A stretch of DNA of 64,000 nucleotides. Origin: Enoplolaimus lenunculus. Its lineage: Eukaryota > Nematoda > Enoplea > Enoplida > Thoracostomopsidae. This document shows positions 1 to 10,246 of this stretch, one piece after another (within the stretch, counting starts at the first letter, position 1; the number at the start of each line of letters is the position of its first letter). The position numbers were made by a program, and so were the translations under genes. The DNA lies in assembly GCA_030248215.1 (NCBI GenBank), contig JASANG010004010.1:1-64000 (forward strand), given 5' to 3'. The notes below the pieces were generated by a model that was given only the letters and a program-made list of their open reading frames with translations, made no database searches and was not told the origin of the DNA.

Positions 1-650
1 TGCCCCAATGTGCTAATAGTCGCATCCGGTAAATAATATGTATTGCGCAGACACAGGCTACACCCAGCTTTTGAAGCGTCCTATCGCAGTTCATAAAATG
101 TCGTAACAATGTGATTTCCAGGTGGGTTACAGGGGCGTAATCCGTTCAAGTTTGGGCTTTCGACACGATAAAGTTTCTTTATTCTTAGCGTTGCTCTATT
201 TTCTATATATGAGCGTTAGCGTCTCCCAAAAGCAATGCTTCCCTAAGCGGCAAGCGACGCCAAGCGACGCCTTTCTCCTTCTCTTGGATTTTTAGATTTA
301 GCGGTTTGTGTCAACCCTTATCTCCTGAACGGTACGTCCCTGCGCCTGTGCTGCGTGAGTCAAATCCAAGGCACTGACACTGTTGCTAGACTCGAGCCTA
401 GCTCTGAGGGGAAGGAAAACGCAGTGTTGAGATTGTACCGCGTGCTAGATGTAAAATTCTTTAGGCCTAGCCTAATTATCTTGGGCCAAAAATTAACATG
501 TGGGAGGTCCTACAGTGTCAGCGCGATAAGCGAATGGAGGGAATCCCAGACTGAAAGTACCTCGACCCGTAGGTACTTCCAGCTGCCACAGGGCAGAAGA
601 CGACGTAGTCTCTTGGGATCCCTCGTCATTAATGTTTGTAGCCCGTAGTG
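1..650. other. Left flank, no gene recognised
   Basis: This stretch is GC-richer than most of the window. It has one 97-codon open frame on the plus strand (355-648) that starts with GTG and has no recognisable motif, so I do not call it a gene. It contains a short direct repeat (gcgacgccaagcgacgcc, about 250-270). It is the 3' flank of the minus-strand ORF at 651-2210. Confidence 0.4.
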
Positions 651-2210
651 TCACAGCAACTCCCTTGCGGCCTGCAACAGTCTTGCCCGCACGAGTCCAG
701 TGGCCGGGACCTCGATGCCGTGCGCCTCCAATATCGCCAAGAGGTCTTCAGTGTCCTCGTAGTCACCTTCTCTTGGCGAATCAGCCTCTTCCCTACGGCG
801 CCTCTCCAGTTCCTCTGCCCGTTCAGTCCTTGTAAGTTGCATCGGGGCCAGAGGGAGATCTTCTGGGAGGGTCGGCGGGTCGGCTGGTGGGAGGGACGGA
901 GGTAGGTGTTGCTGTCGGAGGTCCCGGTGGAATGGGGCTTCCAGCATCGGCCGCAGTTGTTGAACCAGCTGCTTGAAGGGCAACGGTCCCCCGGTGAGCT
1001 GATAGCGCTCAGCGAGCTCGTGCTTTGGTGTGTTGTGGTAGTGGTGGGTTATGTAGCGATGATAGAAGTAAGGGGCTTTGATTGAATAAAACCCGATCAT
1101 CGCCGCATAACCCTCGACCACCACACGAGCGGTGTTGGAAAGGTCGCTGAGGGGCATCAACGGGAGGAGGGAGACCCGCGGTCCGTTTCGGAACTCGCGA
1201 GCGAGCTCCGCGACGTGCGTGTGTACCGCACGCGCTACGGCGTCGGGGTTTTGGTATTCGGCCAGAAGTTGTTCGAATGGCCTACCATTCAACGTCCCCG
1301 ACTGCTCGTAGTGGTACTCGTCGTCGAGCCGCGGGTCGGTGTCGCGCCCTGTCCATGGGAACACCGAATGGTAGCCACCGCAGATCGTAATGCGAACCAC
1401 CAGTGGCGTGGCTACCAAACGTGCGATCCGGCATAATGTCGGGATGTCGGCCCCCGGGAACGCGATGACTGCGACATCCGGGTGGCCGTAGTAGTCAGCC
1501 CAAAGTGGGAAGGCTGACTCGTCACCGACAATTATGTGGCGCCGGTAGTATTGGCGCCCGTGATCGTAATGCCGCGCGAGGTCCTCGATGGCGCGGCCTG
1601 CGATGTTGTTGTAGCGCGTGACGAGCTCCAGGTTATTCTGGACCCCGTCGACGTCTTCGCCGATGCCGAGCGCGGGATCCCAGGGGTCACAATAAAGGAC
1701 CTGGTGATCCGAGATCCCGCGAAGATGGTCCCGCATCCCCGGAGCGGCGAACTTGTGGTACGTTAGAGCGTACACAAGCGGCTCTAACGTTGTTTCACGT
1801 CCAATAATATGGAGCGTGTCACGGGGAGGCGGGAGCCCGATGCAGACGAACTCTCGGCATTCGGACGCCGACGCCATCATCCAGCTGTCGGTGGCCATTT
1901 GGTCGTGGCGAATGTGGTGCCACGCCGCGCCAAGGGCCTGGATCATGCACCAGGCCGCGCCAAGCGGGGTTTGGAAAGCCAAACCCACGAAAAGCAGGCT
2001 GAGGACCTGCGCGGTGCCGGGAATCGCGGGCACTCGGAGGGCAGGGCGCGTGTCGTCGCGGGGGGCAGGGGGACCGAAGTAGGGGCTGAGGGGGAATTCG
2101 GGAACAGGGCCGTCGCCGTAGGCCTCGGGGCGATGTTGCGACTGGCTTTCTTCGCTGAAGCCTTCATCGGCCCCATCTTCGGCGTTGTTGTATCCGCTGA
2201 AGTCGGCCAT
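651..2210 (-). CDS. Intronless 519-aa ORF with SGNH-hydrolase-like blocks, family uncertain
   Basis: This is the longest open frame in the window. It starts at an ATG with a good context (A at -3, G at +4) and ends in TGA. Residues 1-57 are acidic and low-complexity. Residues 58-100 are hydrophobic and could hold one membrane segment. Residues 224-356 resemble an SGNH esterase in order: HIIVGDES (225-232, like the GDS block), FPGADI (251-256), a beta-strand VVRITICGGY (271-280, at the place of the GxND block) and LLPLMPLSDL (348-357). The usual GDS and GGND residues are altered, so activity is doubtful. The C-terminus is Pro-rich (436-456), then charged (459-487), and ends in a short helical part (488-519) faintly like a SAP motif. 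SGNH domains are known in cellular esterases and also in ORFs of some LINEs and tyrosine-recombinase retroelements; no reverse transcriptase or recombinase is visible nearby. Base composition is far richer in GC than the two spliced genes. Coding status is likely, identity is not. Confidence 0.5.
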   Translation of the reverse strand: MADFSGYNNAEDGADEGFSEESQSQHRPEAYGDGPVPEFPLSPYFGPPAPRDDTRPALRVPAIPGTAQVLSLLFVGLAFQTPLGAAWCMIQALGAAWHHIRHDQMATDSWMMASASECREFVCIGLPPPRDTLHIIGRETTLEPLVYALTYHKFAAPGMRDHLRGISDHQVLYCDPWDPALGIGEDVDGVQNNLELVTRYNNIAGRAIEDLARHYDHGRQYYRRHIIVGDESAFPLWADYYGHPDVAVIAFPGADIPTLCRIARLVATPLVVRITICGGYHSVFPWTGRDTDPRLDDEYHYEQSGTLNGRPFEQLLAEYQNPDAVARAVHTHVAELAREFRNGPRVSLLPLMPLSDLSNTARVVVEGYAAMIGFYSIKAPYFYHRYITHHYHNTPKHELAERYQLTGGPLPFKQLVQQLRPMLEAPFHRDLRQQHLPPSLPPADPPTLPEDLPLAPMQLTRTERAEELERRRREEADSPREGDYEDTEDLLAILEAHGIEVPATGLVRARLLQAARELL

Positions 2211-2575
2211 GTTCTCGTTGTAGTTGTTGTAGTTGTTGTTGATGATGTTGTTGTTGTTGTTGAGGGTAGGTGGGGTCTGCAGCTGGTTTGTTGTTGGTGT
2301 TGTTGGCGTTGCTGGTGTTGCGGTTGTTGCTGTTGTTTTTTGTTGTTGTTGCTGCGTCCGCCGATGTTGCGGCTGCTGCTGATGTTGCCTTTGTTGTTGT
2401 TGTTGTTGCTCTTGCGGTTGTTGTTGTTGTAGCAGCAGTTGGCGTTACTGCGGCTACTGTTGTTAGTGTTGTTGTTGCTGCTGTTGTTGATAGTTGTTGT
2501 GGTCGCTGTTGTTGCTTGTTGCTGTTGTCGTTGTTGTTGCTGGTTGTTTTTGTTGTTGCGAGCTTTGCTGTAATT
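2211..2575. repeat. CAA/TTG trinucleotide-rich tract
   Basis: About 360 bp of impure TTG/TTGC triplets (CAA/GCAA on the minus strand) lie just upstream of the 519-aa ORF start. All minus frames read as Asn-, Gln- or Thr-rich peptide. The ORF frame stays open for at least about 20 codons upstream of its ATG as an Asn-rich stretch (NNNYNNYNEN), so the protein could be longer at its N-terminus if an upstream start exists. Codon-level repeats of this kind expand and shrink readily. Confidence 0.7.
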
Positions 2576-5389
2576 TTTCTTTTAACAAGGTTATGCATGG
2601 CATTCAAAAGACATGGCCAACATGTAGGCATACACAATATATATAGATAAGCGGTCCGATATCATTTGGGTGGATGGCGGAGGAGTTAGCTCGGCTACTG
2701 GCGATACAGCCCGATGCCGGCTATTTTAGTTTAGAGTTTCTAGGGGATGGAAACAGTTAGCACACATGGGCCAGTCATGCTTCTATGGTTTAAGTACTTT
2801 AGGAGTTTTGGTCTGACCTGATTTTATTACATAGTTTATATATTAAAGTGCAAACTTTCCTTGAATAGTGCTAACACACTTATTCTTGGGCGTCCTAATT
2901 CTGCCGAAGTGCCAGGAAATGACGTAGGGGCGAGGGATACTAGGGGTACCAGACGATCCGTGAGAGGTTTCGACCCTTGATTTCACGGGGTATACAGGGG
3001 ATACCTGACATCGTGCTACTATTTCCTGTCGGAGGTCGGGTCTTTAATTCAAACGACACCTCGGAAACAAGGATAATCACTCATATCCCCAATTTATCTG
3101 GGCTATTTAATTGCTTAGTTCCTTTATTCGGCATTTTTATGGGGTAATCCCAGCACGATTTCAGGATACCCTGTATGCAGGTTCATAGGTCATACAGACA
3201 TTTACGGGAGGCTTAGCCCTATTTTCTGCAGAACTCTAGTACCCTGACCCTTGAGTATGGGTTTCTGATCTCATCATACTGCGGCTACGCGAGCCGCATT
3301 CAAAAAAACTGATACTGCTCCAGCTCTAAAAAGGGCTCCTTGCACCAATAGGAGTGCATGGGAAAAACCCGAGCTGGTTTATTCACAATCGGTTCTGTAC
3401 AACCGTTGCGAGCTGGATCGATAGCACTTTCTCAGTGCTCATTCTTAAGTGAGCCTTAAAATCGCTCTCTCACAAGTGTTGTTGTTAAGTGTAATTTTTG
3501 TTTACTACAACGGTGTAAGAGAGAATTTGCTCTGAGAGCGAGCAGTCAACTGCGAGAATCGGGACATTGACGAGTTCACAGGCCAACTTTTTTGCTGAAA
3601 TTTCTTGCATGACGGGGTTGCACAGGATTATGGATGTTGGGGTGAAACCGGAGTTTTCCTTACTGACAGATTTCTAACTTCCCGTTCACATCTGGTATAT
3701 GCGATTCTGGCCTAACCTCTACACTGATCAACAATGGGTAACGCATACAGGAGTGTGGTAATTTCACTTCTTCTCCCTCTTTATATAATTTCGCGCGACT
3801 AACCAGGGTCCCCTGCATTAATGTTCTGACTTAAAAGGCTGCGGGACGGAATGCTACGGGTCTCATTAGTCAACGGTTTGTAGAGGGGAATTCTGTCTGA
3901 CCAAACTCTGCTTAGTCAATAGGTACTGGGTCTCATAGCATCCCAGCGTAATAAGGCAACCATGGGGATCTAGGTTCCGATACAGTTCGATGGGAGCTGC
4001 CCTTCCTCCCCTATAAGTAATATCTCAATTGCTCAGAAAGGAGCCTTAAGAATAACTTCAGGCGCAAGCAGTTAACGACTAATGTTAGGAAAGGGGTATA
4101 GGCGAGTCCTCAGGTCATTTCAGGCTTGAATTTTTTATGGGACTACCCATGTCTGCTTGATGTTAGGGAGAAGCTATAGTTCCTTTTACTGATAAATTAC
4201 GATTCTTAATTATTATCGTATCCTATGATTCCTATGCCTGTGCCCTGCCATAGTCACACACAACAACCCATAGTTGTTTGAATTTAGGTTTCACCTTTAA
4301 GACTATGGGATAAAATACATTTCGCCTCCTTAATTAACGCTCTAGGGAAATGGTTCAAGACACTACTTAACTAGAAAGTCCTGGGCATCATAGTGTTTTA
4401 TCTCTTGTCCCGAACTCAGAGAGCTGGGTCCGAATACGGTTGTGTGGAACCTGCTCTCCTTCTCATACAAGTGATATCTCCGTTTTGATGTAACGGTCAT
4501 CGGCGAGGGGTAGGTTAGTATCACCGTTAGCCTTAGTTCTACTGCTTTTCTCAGCCAATCTCTTTTCCCTTTGTTGTCTGATAGGCTTATAGGGAAGCTT
4601 GGTTAGGTGGTTCTGCGACTGCGAAAATCGCTTTTCAAAAGAGCTCTTAATGATCCAGCTTGCAAAAGTTCTTCTGAGCACAAAAGTGCAAGGCAAAAGC
4701 CCAATTGTCGGTTCTGTACAATTTCTATATACATTGACCGAAGCCGGAACCGACAGAACGACCTCAAGAACTCTCTCATATGCGCGCTTAAATATATGAC
4801 TCACAAGCGTTATACTTAAACGACGCTCTGTGCACATGTTAACACAAGCTACAGTGTAACATGAAATAAATTTTTAGAAATTTTCAAAAACCCCAATCGA
4901 GAATAGGGGGCAATTTTACAATTGGGGGCCACTGAGGGTGGTGTTCAGCCATTATGAGACGATTGCTCTGTCCCTGGCAATTCGTCAGAACTCAGATCCT
5001 GATAGATAGACCATGATCTGGAATTTTGAGTGTGCTAGGTGTTTTATCTTGGATTTAATATGCTTGCTTTTTAAGGGTTTGTTAATCTATTGCTAATTAA
5101 AATAGCAGCAATTATGTGCGTTAAACCTAGAGGCTGGTTTGGGAACTGGTTGAGAGCGATGCTGTGTGCTAGCTGGTTACTTCAGGGGATTTAGTGCCTA
5201 GACTCCTTAAGTAGGATGCTCGAGTAAGGATTTCGGCGAAAGATTAGTGTGCTGGTTTAAATATACTCTGAAGGGAAAGCGCAGACATTGATGTCGAACC
5301 AGGTTACTCTGCGGATCTATGAGTTGGTCTCTGGCTTTAGGGATCCTTGTATACTGTTGGGGGGCGTCCAGAAGTGGTGGTACGTTTTT
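2576..5389. other. GC-richer non-coding stretch, nothing recognised
   Basis: There is no open frame with recognisable content here. A 124-codon minus frame (4463-4837) has no motif I know and no splice context that would support it. The base composition resembles the rest of the 1-8.7 kb block rather than the AT-rich right part. The stretch may be decayed mobile DNA, but no terminal repeats were seen. Confidence 0.35.
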
Positions 5390-5459
5390 TCGAAAATAGG
5401 TTACCCGGATACATACATATTTTAACGGCTACAATGGCCGCTCCCAAGGATACTTATAA

Positions 5460-6030
5460 ACGCAAATTTTTTGGATTTTTCTTTATTTTTATTAATTTTT
5501 ATTTAATTTTTTGGTTTTCGTAGCAAGGTTCAAAACTGGTCTCAATTTAATTACAAATTGCTATAATACAGTTATTGTTCGCATCCGTTTCCGGTGGGCG
5601 GGATACTGCATGAAAGTAAAAAGAACAATTACAATATCAATTTTTGTTTATTTTTATTAATTTTATTCATTTTTATTTTGTTTTTTGTTTTAAGGTGGAC
5701 CTTTGCGCGCCAAAGCGTTGGGCCAAGGTCCTATGCTGGTCCCAATTATGTACAATTTCTATGATACAGTTAAGGTCTATGGTTCGATATCGGTTCCGGT
5801 AGACGGGGCTATACAGCCATATAATTCCGGAGCTGTGTAAGCAGTTTCATGCTACAACCATAAGCGCAAAAGTTTTCTTTTTATTTGTTTTTATAGATTT
5901 TTGTTATTTTTTGTGATTTTTTGTGTTTTTAAGTGAACCTTTACACGTCAGGGGGCAGAGCAAAAGTCCATGGCCAGCCTCAATTATCTACAATGGTCAT
6001 GGTACAGTTATAATAAAGTGAAATCGGGTT
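5460..6030. repeat. Three diverged tandem units of about 205-230 bp
   Basis: The unit has a T-rich half (runs of TTTTTATTAATTTTT type) followed by a GC-richer half. The second half repeats as: a 'ggt(c)caa...tggtc(cc)aatta' block, 'acaatttctatgatacagtt' or a variant, then 'tcggttccggtagacgggg' or a variant. The shared 'acagtt' anchors fall near 5568, 5774 and 6003. The units differ a good deal from one another, so the array is old. Confidence 0.55.
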
Positions 6031-8730
6031 CGCGGGAAATTTCCAAGTAATCGTCGGGCAGGGCTCACCTGAATGGTGCACAGGTATCAACATAAATTTT
6101 GTACAGAACAGGGAATGGAAATCTTGTCACTAATTACAGGATAGTTCATTAGGGAAGGGCTGAGCACTAGGGTGAGAGATAGAACAGCGGGGGGTGGGGG
6201 CTTGAGACGATCATTTCACACTTAACATCAAGAGGAGAGGACCCACATCTATTTTCGTGAAGTAGGGGCACACTATCATTGACTATTATCCAAGACGGCT
6301 AAGGGTGGGCGCGTGGAGTTCATCCATTTTTCACAGCTAATTGTCATAATCTCAAAACGTACTAATTGCCCAGGATTAGTTTCATGATCATATTCATATC
6401 AAAAGGTGTATCCATGTCCAGGCAACAAATTTCAAATATTGTTTCAATGCTCCGTTTAATATTCATTCCAAACCGATATTCCAAAGTACGTTCCATGTTC
6501 CTAGTTCAGTAAATTTAAACTCTCTTTTTTTTTTTTATTTTTCTCGCGTCTCGAGACGTCGTTATGTCAGTAATTTTATTCGGTAGGAATTGGTCGTCGG
6601 GTGGCGCTCTTTTGGTTTTGGTTCTGGTGGGAGGTTTGGACCACGCGACTAGATTCAAGTCCTCGAGGACTGATTTGAATCGTTTAAGTAGGTGGGAGAT
6701 CAACTGTCAGTCAAGTTAGTGCTATAGTCCTATGTAGAACTATGCTTTAATTCTGTGCCGACTTTTTAAAGGCCTCATGAAATTTTAGTTTTAGTCGGAC
6801 ACTTATCCTCAACTCTTTTGGTTGGGAATTTACATTTGGGTTTTTGTGCCCGTGGGGAATTTAAAAGTCAAATTTTTCATTCAATTCATCAAATCAATAA
6901 AATCACAGTTCCCCATGGGTAACACGGAGCTGCCCACCCCTACCGACTGAGGGTGCGTTATCTCGTGCCCCAATGGACCAACTGGGCTGACCCCTACTAA
7001 CTCGGCACGTTTCCTACGTCCGGCGTTCTCCGGTACAGCAAATTCAAACTTCACAATAACATAAATAATACGGCTCTACCGGTGTCAATCTGTCCGGGTG
7101 GTCACTAGGAATTTCGGATTGATAATCGAAACCCTCAGAGCGCGCAACCACTGAACGTGTTGAGCTTGGCCTTCAAGAAAATTTTTACGGTCACTCTCGG
7201 GTTGACAGGACTGGTTTTGCCTTAAAAATAATTTGCACGGCTTATCATGTGTGTGATTCCCTTAGCTCGAGCCCAAGGGCGTGTTGATAGAATGTGGACA
7301 GCATACAAATGGGTAATTCTAGTACCACCCTAGAATTAGGTATCCCGCTGAAATGGTATCCCCATTCCGTTTACTGAAAAGGTGGTGTCGAAGACAATTT
7401 TGGTCGTCCTACCCCTCATCGTCTGTGCCGTTAATAATTAAACGATCAAACTCGTTCAATTACTCAATACTTCAAATTCAAATTAAAGAAAATTTTACCC
7501 TAAGCCACACCATTTTTGAAAAACGCTGCGTAAAATTTATGGGGTGGTGTGACCTCGGAATTCTGCCTCCCGCTCGATAAATTCCCCTAACTTCACGAGT
7601 CGAGACTGGCTAGAATCTCCGATGGGGGCCGAATTAACTGTGCGGTGACCCGTGGATGCTCCTTTCCCGTGGTCACATTCCTACGCCCAGTTAATTGGAG
7701 TTATTGAAAAGAGGGGGTCATTTTTGTACGTCCAGGGCCTGGCGACTTAGCCCTGGGGATTAAGGTAAATTGTCCAACTGGTGGTAAGTTGGGGTTTGGC
7801 AAAACATGACGCCCTCTTGTTAACGTTCCGACTCTATTTCTCCCAGTAACATAGACCTCCGTATGCAATCTGCGCAGTTCTTACACTGGAGCTCCAAATG
7901 TTATAGAAAGTTTCAAGTCTCCGTATGAGTTCAGTTTTGTCGTCGCCAGCTAAATCAGGTTTCCGATTTTACGCTCAAGTGCAGCAGCACCCTTACGACA
8001 GTTGGTGTTATAGACCTGGCTGTCAGGGTTTTAAGGGTGCGCTATGGGACTCCATAGGCTTAAGGATTAATCATGACACAGAATAATATCACCTTTTTGG
8101 TTTTACATCCCGGGCTATTGTGCCATTTACTTTCCTTAGTCCGCTTATTGGCTTTTAAGTTACGCTGGGTTATAGTAGATTTTCCGTGGTATTTTGTGCA
8201 GGGGTCAAACGGTTAGATAGTTCTGACACGGGGTGTGGTAAGTTTTGGGACAATTTCTGATGATACTTGAACATGGTGTGCAACGTGCTTGATAGCAGGG
8301 TAACATATCTCCAGGAAACTGGCCATTCCTTTAGCAACTATAATTCATAGCCTGAATTTCCCTCCTGATAGGTTGGCCGACCCTAGGGAGGTACATTCCT
8401 CCGAAACCCATTGGGATCTGGCCGGACCCCGCCCGGTTTCGAAGTGGCATTGAATACAGCTGTTTGGGTTACAATTTTCTGTTTTTGTGGATCCACTGAG
8501 TACCAGAATCCTGGTATAGGTCGTGTGGGAGGTAAGTTCTTGTGTTGTAGGTAATTGACTCAGCCAACCTGGTTGATGAACATCCGCAAATGTAGGGTTA
8601 GACTTGTCAAAAGAATGTGGGTAGTTGATTTGTTTCACTGTGACTGTCAGAAATTCATGATTGAAACTTCATAATTGAGTTCGAAAATGTCCAACCCCCA
8701 GGTGTACTGAGGTTTTAGTTTCTGGTTAAG
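6031..8730. other. GC-richer non-coding stretch, nothing recognised
   Basis: No supported gene. Short open frames (6515-6703 minus, 7353-7580 plus, 8345-8638 minus) show no motif, no splice-site pattern and no codon preference. I see no clear terminal repeats. The stretch ends where the SINE cluster begins. Confidence 0.35.
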
Positions 8731-8731
8731 G

Positions 8732-8975
8732 GCCACGTAGCCCGCTTCTCCAATTGCATTTTTCGTCGACTATTCGTGTCGACCGTACACCACAATGTGC
8801 ATTACATTTATTGCATATGCACCAGGACAAGCATGTCTCGCATGCTTACATGCCCTTATTTTCAACAAGGTCGTCCCTTGACCATCCATCCTATTTTCGA
8901 CTGGATACCGTGTTCATAGCGCGGCAGTTTACCATTGCGCTCACGGCGTGGCCCCCATGTCAGTCTAGGTAGGAA
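8732..8975 (-). mobile_element. Partial SINE copy (family A), lacking its tRNA-like head
   Basis: It begins at gccacgtagcccgcttctcc and is closely similar, in the same orientation, to the left arm of the palindrome at 8957-9437 (body with gtcgaccgtacaccacaatg and a following 'gcatatgcaccagg'). Only the first bases of the tRNA-like head remain at its left side. The tail 'gcggcagtttaccattgc' is shared with the sequence near 9810, which ties families A and B together. Confidence 0.6.
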
Positions 8976-9014
8976 CTGGGACATCAGACATTTTAACTAA
9001 GCAGCTGGAAAAGC

Positions 9015-9087
9015 GGGCTAGAGCGGGGATCGAACTCTTAACCTAAGGATCCTTAAGCGAGCACTCTACTACTGCGCCACGTAGCCC
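9015..9087 (-). repeat. tRNA-derived SINE head (family A), left arm
   Basis: Seen on the minus strand: a pol III A box (TGGCGCAGTAG) and B box (AGTTCGATCCC) at tRNA spacing in a 73-nt unit that starts GGGCTAC and ends TAGCCC. The start and D arm resemble tRNA-Ala-type sequence (TAGAGTGCTCGCTT). The anticodon and T stems do not pair, so this is a tRNA relic and not a functional tRNA gene. Confidence 0.65.
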
Positions 9088-9307
9088 ACCTCTCCAATTG
9101 CATTTTTCATCGACTATACGTGTCGACCGTACACCACAATGTGCATTACATTTATTGCATATGCACCAGGACAAGCATGTCTCGCATGCTTACAAGGGCA
9201 TGTAAGTATGTGAGACATGCTTGTCCTTGTGCATATGCAATAAATGCAGTGCACATTATGGTGTACGGTCGACAGATATAGTCGACGAAAAAGGCAGTTG
9301 GAGAGGC

Positions 9308-9380
9308 GGGCTACGTGGCGCAATGGTAGAGTGCTCGCTTACGGATCCATAGGCTGAGAGTTCGATCCCCGCTCTAGCCC
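9308..9380 (+). repeat. tRNA-derived SINE head (family A), right arm
   Basis: This mirrors 9015-9087. The A box is TGGCGCAATGG and the B box AGTTCGATCCC. The ends GGGCTAC and TAGCCC pair in part. No proper anticodon stem forms. It most likely served as the internal pol III promoter of the SINE. Confidence 0.65.
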
Positions 9381-9473
9381 GCTTTTCCAGCTGCTTAGTT
9401 GAAAGGTCTGATGTCCCGGCTCCTACCTAGACTGACAATTAACATGGGCCTATTACGGATGTCGGATTTGGAT

Positions 9474-9748
9474 GGGTAGGCTAGGGTACGACAGTTTTCC
9501 AGTTTTTTAGTTCTCAGCAGCTGAAAATGAGGGACGCTCCCAATTGGTTTCCAACTCGATCGACATTTTTTTCAGTCCAGCGCACTATCCACTGAGCCAC
9601 GCCGCCTCACAATCAACTACTGAGTTTTTCTGTTTTTATGCCTTATAAGAACCTCTACATTATACGCATGTATCTTGGTTCTTCAATGTTTTACTGCTGC
9701 TGCATATGAAGGCACTACATATGTAGCAGTGTTTTTACCGATGTGCAG
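9474..9748 (-). mobile_element. SINE family B, tandem copy 1
   Basis: On the minus strand a tRNA-like head starts near 9604 (GGCGGCGTGGCTCAGTGGAT), with a perfect A box (TGGCTCAGTGG) and a B-box-like GAGTTGGAAAC. The neighbouring segment at higher coordinates contains ccttataagaacctc and gcatatgaaggcactacat. The unit repeats 376 bp downstream, which makes this a segmental duplication of a SINE with its flank. Confidence 0.65.
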
Positions 9749-9849
9749 GTTTTTCTACAAGGTCACCCCTTGACCGCCAGCTTATGTATTTTGGGTTCTA
9801 CCGCGGCAGTTTACCATTGCGGTCCCATCGTGGTCACCATGTGATAAGT

Positions 9850-10122
9850 TGGGTAGGCTAGGGTACGACAGTTTTTCAGTTTTTTAGTTCTCAGCAGCAG
9901 AAAATGACGGACGCTCCCAATTGGTTTCGAACTCGGTCGACAGATTTTTCAGTCCAGCGCGCTATCCACTGAGCCACGCCGCCTCACAATCAACTGCTGA
10001 GTTTTTCTGTTTTTATGCCTTATAAGAACCTCAACATTATAAGCATGTATCTTGGTTCTTCAATGTTTTACTGCTGCTGCATATAAGGCACTACATAAGC
10101 AGCAGTGTTTTTACCGATGTAC
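9850..10122 (-). mobile_element. SINE family B, tandem copy 2
   Basis: Near-identical to 9474-9748, with the period set by gggtaggctagggtacgaca at both starts. The B box here is better kept (GAGTTCGAAAC). Its right edge lies only about 125 bp before the PA2G4 start codon, so the element forms the upstream border of that gene's promoter region. Confidence 0.65.
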
Positions 10123-10246
10123 AGCATAAGCATGAGGTTATTATTTGCCTCCATGCATCCGCATGTCACAACGGATATTTCGTTGCTGAAATATGCTTTG
10201 TTTACAGATTTATTTAGTGTTGTATTAATATATTATAGTGTATAAA
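10123..10246 (+). promoter_or_regulatory. PA2G4 upstream region with possible splice-leader or 5' UTR acceptor
   Basis: Only about 125 bp separate the SINE and the PA2G4 ATG. A good 3' splice site (tttgtttacag, ending at 10207) lies 39 bp before the ATG. Because no upstream exon is obvious, it could be a trans-splice acceptor, as used in nematodes, or the end of a 5' UTR intron. This is inference from the consensus only. Confidence 0.3.

Larger units (their letters stand above)
8957..9437. repeat. Near-perfect palindrome of two head-to-head SINE copies
   Basis: The arms are about 235 bp and mirror each other around position 9197-9198. The outer ends read gtcagtctaggtagga at the left and tcctacctagactgac at the right. 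Each arm carries a 73-bp tRNA-like head (9015-9087 on minus, 9308-9380 on plus), and the bodies meet at the centre near cttacaagggcatgtaag. The arms are nearly identical over the inner 100 bp, so the structure is young or maintained by conversion. Transcription across it would give a very long hairpin. Confidence 0.8.

Noticed and set aside
1809-2432. 207-codon plus-strand ORF
   Set aside because: It is antisense to the 519-aa ORF and the CAA tract; its second half is Val/Leu/Cys repeats from TTG triplets.
2164-2637. 157-codon minus ORF rich in Asn, Thr and Gln
   Set aside because: Low-complexity product of the CAA tract, out of frame with the 519-aa ORF, no domain.
2576-8730. A whole retroelement around the SGNH-like ORF
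   Set aside because: I saw no reverse transcriptase, integrase or recombinase motif and no terminal repeats, so the link remains only a possibility.
8754-9323. Small ORFs of 69-72 codons
   Set aside because: They lie within the SINE palindrome and mirror each other.
9015-9380. Two tRNA genes
   Set aside because: A and B boxes are present but the anticodon and T stems do not pair and there is no sensible anticodon; they are SINE heads.
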